Source: Frateuria_A sp049727805 (GTDB taxonomy: Bacteria > Pseudomonadota > Gammaproteobacteria > Xanthomonadales > Rhodanobacteraceae). From it: a stretch of DNA of 64,000 bases. How positions within the stretch are numbered: the stretch's first letter is position 1; each line of letters opens with the position of its first letter. Below the pieces are notes generated by a model. The model worked only from the letters and a program-made list of their open reading frames with translations, was not told where the DNA came from and did not search any database. A program made the translations under genes and the position numbers. This document shows, in pieces, positions 35,749 to 41,873 of this stretch. The stretch covers positions 5,226-69,225 of the forward strand of contig NZ_JBCNYA010000023.1 of NCBI RefSeq assembly GCF_049727805.1, given 5' to 3'.

Positions 35749-36621
35749 ATGAACTGGCTCCAGAAAATCATGACCCCGCGTGCGCGCACGCAAAGCACCA
35801 CCACCGCCGGCAAGGGCAAGGTGCCCGAAGGCGTGTGGGAGAAGTGCGGCGGCTGCGGTGCGGTGCTGTATCGCCCGGAGCTGGAGCGCAACCTGATGGT
35901 CTGCCCCAAGTGCGGCCACCATCATCCGATCGGCGCGCGCGAACGGCTGCTGTCGCTGCTCGACGAGGGTTCCACGCAGGAGTTGTGGGCCAGCCTGGAA
36001 CCGACCGATCCGCTGAAGTTCCGCGATTCGAAGAAGTACCGCGACCGCATCGTCGCCTCGCAGAAGAACACCGGCGAGAAGGACGCGCTGCTGGTGATGA
36101 ACGGCCGCCTGAAAGGCCGCCCGCTCGTCGCCGCCGCGTTCGAGTTCTCCTACATGGGCGGCTCGATGGGTTCGGTGGTGGGCGAGAAGTTCACCCGCGC
36201 CGCCGAGCGCGCGCTGGCCGACCGCAGCGCGCTGGTGTGCTTCTCCGCCACCGGCGGAGCGCGCATGCAGGAGGCGCTGTTCTCGCTGATGCAGATGGCC
36301 AAGACTTCTGCCGCGTTGGCGCGCATGCGCGATGCCGGCGTGCCCTACATCAGCGTGATGACCAACCCGACCACCGGTGGCGTATCGGCGAGTCTGGCGA
36401 TGCTCGGCGACATCAACATCGGCGAACCGAAGGCGCTGATCGGCTTCGCCGGCCCGCGCGTGATCGAACAGACCGTGCGCGAGACCTTGCCCGAAGGCTT
36501 CCAGCGTTCGGAGTTCCTGCTCGAGCATGGCGCGATCGACCTGATCGTCGACCGCCGCGAGATGCGCGACAAGCTCGCCGAGTTGTTCGGGCTGTTGATG
36601 AAGGCGCCGCGCGCTGCATAA
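35749..36621 (+). CDS. accD: Acetyl-CoA carboxylase carboxyltransferase subunit beta
   Basis: 290 residues. With AccA it transfers carboxyl from biotin to acetyl-CoA for fatty acid synthesis. An N-terminal four-cysteine zinc ribbon (KCGGCGAVLY, VCPKCGHH) precedes the crotonase-type core with SYMGGSMGSVVGEKF, SATGGARMQEAL and PTTGGVSASLAMLGD. folC, its common downstream neighbour, is missing; a DnaA-box-rich gap follows instead. Confidence 0.96.
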   Translation: MNWLQKIMTPRARTQSTTTAGKGKVPEGVWEKCGGCGAVLYRPELERNLMVCPKCGHHHPIGARERLLSLLDEGSTQELWASLEPTDPLKFRDSKKYRDRIVASQKNTGEKDALLVMNGRLKGRPLVAAAFEFSYMGGSMGSVVGEKFTRAAERALADRSALVCFSATGGARMQEALFSLMQMAKTSAALARMRDAGVPYISVMTNPTTGGVSASLAMLGDINIGEPKALIGFAGPRVIEQTVRETLPEGFQRSEFLLEHGAIDLIVDRREMRDKLAELFGLLMKAPRAA

Positions 36622-36640
36622 AACCGCATCACTTCGTACG

Positions 36641-36672
36641 ACGACGATGCCGCCGATGGGCGGCATCGTCGT
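36641..36672. terminator. Long hairpin after accD
   Basis: ACGACGATGCCGCC, loop GATG, GGCGGCATCGTCGT: perfect 14-base arms starting 20 bases after the accD stop. No T-run follows, so it may be a processed 3' end rather than a simple terminator. Confidence 0.55.
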
Positions 36673-36685
36673 ATCTGCGGGAAGG

Positions 36686-36732
36686 TTTTCCACAGCCGGT
36701 GTGGATGTCTTAAGGATAAGCCTGTGGACAAG
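36686..36732. repeat. DnaA-box-like array, copy A
   Basis: TTTTCCACA (36686), TGTGGATGT (36700) and TGTGGACAA (36723) resemble the DnaA box TTATCCACA or its complement. The spacing is 5 and 14 bases between boxes, identical to copy B; 35 of 47 bases match copy B. Confidence 0.65.
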
Positions 36733-36810
36733 CCGACGAGGCCGCTTTGTCGACAGGCACTTGCGACGCGCTGGCGCCTTTTTACCCAGCGGCGACACGT
36801 CCTTCTCTTC

Positions 36811-36857
36811 TTTTCCACAGCGCTTGTGGAGGTGCCTGGGGTAAGCCTGTGGATAGG
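36811..36857. repeat. DnaA-box-like array, copy B
   Basis: TTTTCCACA (36811), TGTGGAGGT (36825) and TGTGGATAG (36848), in the same order and spacing as copy A, 125 bases downstream. Confidence 0.65.
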
Positions 36858-36921
36858 TGGCCTATCCCACTGATCGGCAAGCACCCGTGTACGCATTGCG
36901 CAGGAACTGAGCAGTGCTCTT

Positions 36922-37473
36922 TTAGAGGCAGGCGACGAGCCAGAGCGATACGCCGCCGAGCACACCACCAATACCGATCGCGGCGAGTACGTCGCTCGGG
37001 TAATGCAGGCCGAGGATGACCCGCGAGGCCGCGATCAACGCCGTGAACGGGACCAGCAGCACCGTAAGTGCGGGATACCAGGCCAGCGCGACGATGGTGA
37101 AGCCGACCGCCTGCAACGTGTGGCCGGATGGAAAGCTGAACTCGTCCAGCGGCGGCACGTGCGCGATCACGCCCGGACAGGCGCGGAACGGGCGCGGTCG
37201 GCGCGTCCAGCGCTTGAGCAGGCGGTAGAGCGCCAGTGCCACCAGCCCGGTCGCGGCCATGTGTGCTGCCGCTTGCAGGCCGCGCCAGCCATCGGCGATG
37301 GCCAGCGCCAGCATCAGCGCATACCAGAACACGCCGTCGCCGAGCCGACTGATCGCCCCGAAGAACCAGCCCACCGCGCGCCGTCCGCCCCAGCGGTTGG
37401 CCGCCACGCAGACATGGCGGTCGAAGGCGAAGCGCGGCAGTGCCGGGTCAGGCGTGGGCGATGCGGACGACAT
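36922..37473 (-). CDS. PAP2-family membrane phosphatase
   Basis: 183 residues with about five transmembrane helices. The three acid phosphatase motifs are complete: KRWTRRPRP, SFPSGHT and SRVILGLHYPSD. PAP2 membrane enzymes remove phosphate from lipid phosphates such as undecaprenyl pyrophosphate or phosphatidate. The N-terminal 26 bases of its gene overlap the end of the upstream glycosyltransferase, so the two are expressed together, and a role in recycling a lipid or sugar carrier is plausible. Confidence 0.9.
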   Translation of the reverse strand: MSSASPTPDPALPRFAFDRHVCVAANRWGGRRAVGWFFGAISRLGDGVFWYALMLALAIADGWRGLQAAAHMAATGLVALALYRLLKRWTRRPRPFRACPGVIAHVPPLDEFSFPSGHTLQAVGFTIVALAWYPALTVLLVPFTALIAASRVILGLHYPSDVLAAIGIGGVLGGVSLWLVACL

Positions 37474-38608
37474 GCGTCTGGCGCTCCCCGCGGGACAGCC
37501 CGCGCAGCAGGTTCTCGAAATCGGACAGCACCGCCGCGGGCGACAACCGCTCGATGCTCGCCCGGGCCGCGCGTCCCACGTGCCTTATCAGCCCCGGGTT
37601 GCCGGCCAGGGTGACCGCGGCGGCGACGAACGCGGCCTCGTCGCCCAGCGCGATGCAGTAGCCGTTGCTCCCATGCTGCAGATGCTCGCGTGCGGCGCCC
37701 TGGTCGAACGCAACCACCGGCAGGCCGGCAGCGAGCGCCTCGATGACCACGTTGCCGAAGGTTTCGCTGAGGCTGGGGAAGGAGAACAGGTCGGCGCTGG
37801 CGTAGTGCCGCGCGAGCGCATCGCCCTGCTGCGTGCCCACGAACAGGAAATCCGGGTGCGCGGCGGCAAGCGCGGCGCGCGCGGGGCCGTCGCCGACCCA
37901 TACGTAGCGTGCACCCGGGACCTGCTGCTGGATCGCGCGGAAGGTCTGCACCGCCAGCTCGAGATTCTTCTCCGGCGCGATGCGTCCCACGTAGAGCACC
38001 ACCGGCGTGCTGCCATCGGCGCCCCAGGCGGTGCGCAGGCTGGCGTCGCGCAGCGCCGGGTGGAATCGCGCGGAGTCCACCGCGCGCCGCAGCACGCGTA
38101 CGTTCGCCACGCCCAGGCCGCGCAGTTCGTCGGCCAGCGCGTTCGTCGGCACCAGCGTGGCATCACTTCGTCGGTGGAAGCGGCACAGGTAGCGACGCAC
38201 GGCCGGTGCCAGTGCGCCGACACCGTAATGCGCGGCGTAGTCGTCGAAGCGGGTGTGGAAACCCGTGGCCACCGGAATGCCGAGGCGGCCCGCCGCCCGC
38301 AGTGCCGAGCGGCCCAGCGGTCCCTCGGTGGCGATGTACAGCGCATCCGGGGGCAGCCGTCGCCAGCGCTCGTGCAGCAGGCGACCCGCCGGCCAGCCCA
38401 TGCGCAGGCCCGGATAGCGTGGCAGCGCCATGCCGCGTACTTCCTGTACCAGGACCCCGGGTTCCACCGGCGATCGCTGGTGCTGGCGCGGACGGACCAG
38501 TTCGATGGTGTGGCCGCGCGCGGCAAGCCCGATGGCCAGCCCCTGCACGGTAAGGGCGACACCGTTGATCTCGGGCGGATAGGTTTCGCTGACGATGCCG
38601 ATGCGCAT
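37448..38608 (-). CDS. GT4-family glycosyltransferase
   Basis: 386 residues, GT-B fold. N-terminal MRIGIVSETYPPEINGVALT with the glycine-rich loop, VATGFHTRFDDYAAHYG, then the donor half with VVLYVGRIAPEKNLELAVQ and the EX7E segment FPSLSETFGNVVIEALAAG. It resembles GDP-mannose-dependent alpha-mannosyltransferases of the MgtA/PimB group; the acceptor is unknown. ATG 38608 fits the family; the longer open frame upstream is not conserved-looking. Its stop lies 26 bases inside the PAP2 gene. Confidence 0.9.
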   Translation of the reverse strand: MRIGIVSETYPPEINGVALTVQGLAIGLAARGHTIELVRPRQHQRSPVEPGVLVQEVRGMALPRYPGLRMGWPAGRLLHERWRRLPPDALYIATEGPLGRSALRAAGRLGIPVATGFHTRFDDYAAHYGVGALAPAVRRYLCRFHRRSDATLVPTNALADELRGLGVANVRVLRRAVDSARFHPALRDASLRTAWGADGSTPVVLYVGRIAPEKNLELAVQTFRAIQQQVPGARYVWVGDGPARAALAAAHPDFLFVGTQQGDALARHYASADLFSFPSLSETFGNVVIEALAAGLPVVAFDQGAAREHLQHGSNGYCIALGDEAAFVAAAVTLAGNPGLIRHVGRAARASIERLSPAAVLSDFENLLRGLSRGERQTHVVRIAHA

Positions 38609-38740
38609 GGGCGCCCCCGTGGCTGTGCGCCAAGCATCGTGCGGCTGCGTTGCGCGCCCATGGCATGCCGGTGACGCGGGCATGACGAGGATCCGGGGGC
38701 AGGGCATACTGGCTGCTGTCCCCAGCCTGGAGAGTTGCCC

Positions 38741-39184
38741 ATGAAACGGATGCTGTTCGCCGCCACGTTCGCCGCCTTCGGTGCCGTTGCCTTCGCACAG
38801 ACGCCCTCGCAGGCGCCTGCGTTGCCGACCACCAAGGCTCCGGTCGGTGCCGAGGCCTACTTCATCGCACCCAGGGACGGCGCGACCGTCGGCCGCGAGG
38901 TGACCGTGCGCTTCGGGCTCAAGGGCATGGGCGTCGCCCCTGCCGGCGTGAGCAAGGAACACACCGGCCACCATCACCTGCTGGTGGACGCCAGCGACCT
39001 GCCGTTGGCCGGCCAGCCGATTCCCAAGGACGAGAAGCACATCCATTTCGGCGGCGGCCAGACCGAAACCGTGCTTCACCTAACGCCGGGGACGCACACC
39101 TTGCAGCTGGAGCTGGGCGACGCCAATCACATCCCGTTCGACCCGCCGGTCGTATCGAAAAGGATTACGATCCACGTGAAGTGA
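38741..39184 (+). CDS. Secreted DUF4399 protein
   Basis: 147 residues with a signal peptide (FAATFAAFGAVAFAQ). The mature region has AYFIAPRDGATVGREVTVRF, HTGHHHLLVDAS, EKHIHFGGGQTE and a C-terminal LGDANHIPFDPPVVSKRITI, the DUF4399 pattern. The histidine-rich loop suggests metal binding, but no function is known. A TTG two codons upstream is also possible. Confidence 0.85.
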   Translation: MKRMLFAATFAAFGAVAFAQTPSQAPALPTTKAPVGAEAYFIAPRDGATVGREVTVRFGLKGMGVAPAGVSKEHTGHHHLLVDASDLPLAGQPIPKDEKHIHFGGGQTETVLHLTPGTHTLQLELGDANHIPFDPPVVSKRITIHVK

Positions 39185-39204
39185 GCGCTCGCGGGAGGTG
39201 CCAC

Positions 39205-39528
39205 ATGAAATCCCTGCTGTTTCTCGTGGCACTGGCACTGCCGGCCACGGCTGCGGCGACCGTGGCGATGGAGTCGCAACGGGCCACCTCGTCGTCGCAG
39301 GACGCCACCCAGTCGGGGCCGGCCACGCACCGCCAACTGTTCATCGTCAAGTACGTGCTGCGGCGCCCGCCGGCGGACACGGCGCCGCAGGTCACCATGG
39401 ACGACCCTGCGCCGCAGATCGTGCCGCCCTCGGCGGGCGGCTATCCCACCGCCGCGCTGGGGGCCTTGCCCCGCGATCCCAACACGATCCTTTGCTACGG
39501 CTGGGGGTGCGAAGGCTGGCATCGCTGA
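39205..39528 (+). CDS. Small secreted hypothetical protein
   Basis: 107 residues with a signal peptide (LLFLVALALPATAAATV) and a strong ribosome binding site GGGAGG before ATG 39205. The remainder is proline-rich and ends in ILCYGWGCEGWHR, with two cysteines that could form a disulfide. Not recognised. It starts 20 bases after the DUF4399 stop and is probably co-transcribed. Confidence 0.7.
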   Translation: MKSLLFLVALALPATAAATVAMESQRATSSSQDATQSGPATHRQLFIVKYVLRRPPADTAPQVTMDDPAPQIVPPSAGGYPTAALGALPRDPNTILCYGWGCEGWHR

Positions 39529-39630
39529 CGGTGCGCGGCCTGCCAGGCTGGCCGGCAACCTGAAGCAGCAACAGCCGATGCTCGCGTATGGGCTAAAATC
39601 CCGCGTTTGCCCCCGCATCCGCAGATTCCC

Positions 39631-41031
39631 ATGACCGTCCGCACCCGCTTCGCCCCCAGCCCGACCGGCTTCCTGCACATCGGCGGCGCCCGCACCGCGC
39701 TCTATTGCTGGCTGGAAGCACGCAGGCGTGGTGGCGAATTCCTGCTGCGCATCGAGGACACCGACCGCGAGCGCTCCACCGACGAGGCGGTGCAGGCGAT
39801 CCTGGACGCCATGCAGTGGCTGGACCTGTCCGCCGACCAGGCGCCGATCTACCAGACCCATCGGCTGGCCCGCTACAAGGAAGTGGCCGATCGGCTGCTT
39901 GCCGAGGGCAAGGCCTACTACGCCTACGAGAGCAAGGACGAGATCGAAGCGATGCGCGAGTCGGCCATGGCCAAGGGCGAGAAGCCCCGCTACAACGGCT
40001 ATTACCGCGATCGCAACGAGCCGTATCGAGAGGATCCCAACCGCGTCATCCGCTTCCGCAACCCGACCGAGGGTTCGGTGGTGTTCGAGGACAAGGTCAA
40101 AGGCCGCGTCGAATGGGCCAACGCCGAACTCGACGACCTGGTGATCTTCCGCTCCGACGGTTGGCCGACCTACAACTTCGCGGTGGTGGTCGACGACATC
40201 GACATGGGCATCACCGAAGTGATCCGCGGCGACGACCACGTCAACAATACCCCGCGCCAGATCAACATCTACCACGCGCTCGGCGCACCGGTGCCGGAGT
40301 TCGCACACCTGCCGATGATCCTGGACAAGGAGGGCAAGAAGCTCTCCAAACGCACCAACTCGGTCAGCGTGATGGAGTACCGCGATGCCGGCTACCTGCC
40401 GCACGCGATCCTCAACTACCTGGTGCGGCTGGGCTGGTCGCACGGCGACCAGGAGATCTTCTCGCGCGAGGAGATGATCGCGCTTTTCGATATTTCCGAC
40501 GTCAATCGGGCCGCCTCGCGCTTCGACACCGAGAAGCTCGGCTGGCTCAACCAGCATTACCTCAAGAGCGACGACCCGCAGGTGCTCGCGCCCGAGTTCG
40601 AATGGCACCTCGCACGCGCCGGCGTGGACATTGCCAACGGCCCCGCGCCCGCCGACGTGATCGTGGCGTTGCGCGACCGCGTGCACACGCTGAAGGAGAT
40701 GGTCGAGCGCGCCCGGATCTGGTACGCGCCCATCGCCGAGTGGGACGAGAAGGCTGTCGCCAAGCACCTGAAGAACGACAGTGCGGTCGCCGTGCTCACC
40801 GAGGCGAAGGCACTGCTGGCGGATGCCGAATGGAAGCCCGAGCCCATCCATCAGGCAATCGAGCAAATCGCCGCGAAGCTCGAGCTCGGCATGGGCAAGA
40901 TCGCCCAACCGTTGCGTGTGGCGATGACCGGCACGCAGGTCTCACCCTCCATCGACCACACCATCTATCTGGCCGGCCGCGCCGAGGCGCTCAAGCGCAT
41001 CGACGACGCGATCGCCCGCGCGCAGGGCTGA
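39631..41031 (+). CDS. gltX: Glutamyl-tRNA synthetase
   Basis: 466 residues, class I synthetase. The HIGH region is FAPSPTGFLHIGGARTALY and the KMSKS region is DKEGKKLSKRTNSVSVMEY. ATG 39631 gives the family N-terminus MTVRTRFAPSPTG. It charges the tRNA-Glu found at 5.5 kb. Followed after 17 bases by a small membrane protein. Confidence 0.97.
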   Translation: MTVRTRFAPSPTGFLHIGGARTALYCWLEARRRGGEFLLRIEDTDRERSTDEAVQAILDAMQWLDLSADQAPIYQTHRLARYKEVADRLLAEGKAYYAYESKDEIEAMRESAMAKGEKPRYNGYYRDRNEPYREDPNRVIRFRNPTEGSVVFEDKVKGRVEWANAELDDLVIFRSDGWPTYNFAVVVDDIDMGITEVIRGDDHVNNTPRQINIYHALGAPVPEFAHLPMILDKEGKKLSKRTNSVSVMEYRDAGYLPHAILNYLVRLGWSHGDQEIFSREEMIALFDISDVNRAASRFDTEKLGWLNQHYLKSDDPQVLAPEFEWHLARAGVDIANGPAPADVIVALRDRVHTLKEMVERARIWYAPIAEWDEKAVAKHLKNDSAVAVLTEAKALLADAEWKPEPIHQAIEQIAAKLELGMGKIAQPLRVAMTGTQVSPSIDHTIYLAGRAEALKRIDDAIARAQG

Positions 41032-41048
41032 GCTGGGGACGGCGCGGC

Positions 41049-41315
41049 ATGGACGAACTCCTTGCCCGCGCCATGCAGGGCGTCGATCCCGATGCTCCGG
41101 ATGCGTTCTGGCGCCTCTTCCTCAACCTGATGGAGCTGGTCCCATGGACCGCGCTGTTCTGGTGGAACCTTTTCTTCCTGGCCGTCGGCGCGCTGCTGGG
41201 CTGGTGGCGCGGACGCCTGGCCGAAGGCATCGCCTGGGCGTTCGTGCTGGGCCCGATCGGCTGGCTGGTCATCCTGCGCAAGCCACGGCGCAGGATGCCG
41301 CCGCCTTTGCCGTGA
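41049..41315 (+). CDS. Small membrane protein after gltX
   Basis: 88 residues. Two hydrophobic helices (about 37-52 and 62-76, ALFWWNLFFLAVGALLGWW and GIAWAFVLGPIGWLVIL) and a basic proline-rich tail. No known family. The short gap after gltX suggests a shared transcript. Confidence 0.65.
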   Translation: MDELLARAMQGVDPDAPDAFWRLFLNLMELVPWTALFWWNLFFLAVGALLGWWRGRLAEGIAWAFVLGPIGWLVILRKPRRRMPPPLP

Positions 41316-41435
41316 TGACGTAGTCGAACACGGAGAAAGTCGAATACATCCGTGTAGGAATGCGCCGATAGCACCCCGGCTCGCTTCAATGGAAGATGGG
41401 GGCACCGTCTGCGCCAATAAGATCACGGAGCGAAT

Positions 41436-41873
41436 ATGGAAGGTGACCAACAACCCTTTGGATGGGTCCGGTTCCCGGAAGGGCGAGCGCGGTTTTCGGG
41501 TGGCATCCGCGGTTGGGACGAAGCTGGGCATGACACGTTTGCGGTAGAGATCGCCGGACGTGAGTGGTTCGGCGAGATCGACAATGTGTTTCTGGACAAC
41601 GGGAACGATTTCAATATCGAGGTCGTCTCTTTTGGGTACGCCGACAGGAGCAGCGTCGGCATGCCGCGGCCCTGTCTGGGTTCGACGACTTTCGACGTGG
41701 GCGAGCTCAAGACCATCCAGTCGCTGATCCTGCAACTGGTAAAGGCCGGTCTCGAGTTTGAGCCGAGGCCGTTTGTCTTGTCCGAACACCCCGGATCCCA
41801 CTTCCAGGGAAAGGTGCTCTTTCGCGATGGATGGGCTCTGGAGTCTAACGGGCACAGGGGAAGTGCCCGGTGA
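41436..41873 (+). CDS. Putative immunity protein for the adjacent effector
   Basis: 145 residues, no signal peptide or membrane segment, acidic, with a beta-rich look (FAVEIAGREWFGEIDNVFLD, NDFNIEVVSFGYADRSSVGM). No family recognised. It has GGAG ahead of ATG 41436 and its stop overlaps the start of the 848-residue gene by 4 bases (GTGA), which is the normal layout for an antitoxin or immunity gene. A cytoplasmic location fits a toxin acting in the cytosol such as an NADase. The role is inferred from position only. Confidence 0.6.
   Translation: MEGDQQPFGWVRFPEGRARFSGGIRGWDEAGHDTFAVEIAGREWFGEIDNVFLDNGNDFNIEVVSFGYADRSSVGMPRPCLGSTTFDVGELKTIQSLILQLVKAGLEFEPRPFVLSEHPGSHFQGKVLFRDGWALESNGHRGSAR

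Larger units (their letters stand above)
36622..36921. other. Gene-free 300-base region with hairpin and DnaA-box-like repeats
   Basis: After accD there is a 14-base-arm hairpin (36641-36672), then two 47-base direct repeats (36686 and 36811), each with three DnaA-box-like 9-mers, separated by a T-rich stretch (TTTTTACCC and TCTCTTCTTTT). No reading frame in it looks coding. The right end holds the 3' border of the PAP2 gene. Confidence 0.7.

Noticed and set aside
36622..36921. Chromosomal replication origin
   Set aside because: DnaA-like boxes are present, but dnaA, dnaN, rpmH and gidA are absent and the neighbours are accD and PAP2. A secondary DnaA-binding site is more likely.
41356..41363. 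GTAGGAAT before the immunity-like gene as a repeat copy
   Set aside because: The match to the 24921 element stops after seven bases and no inverted partner was found.
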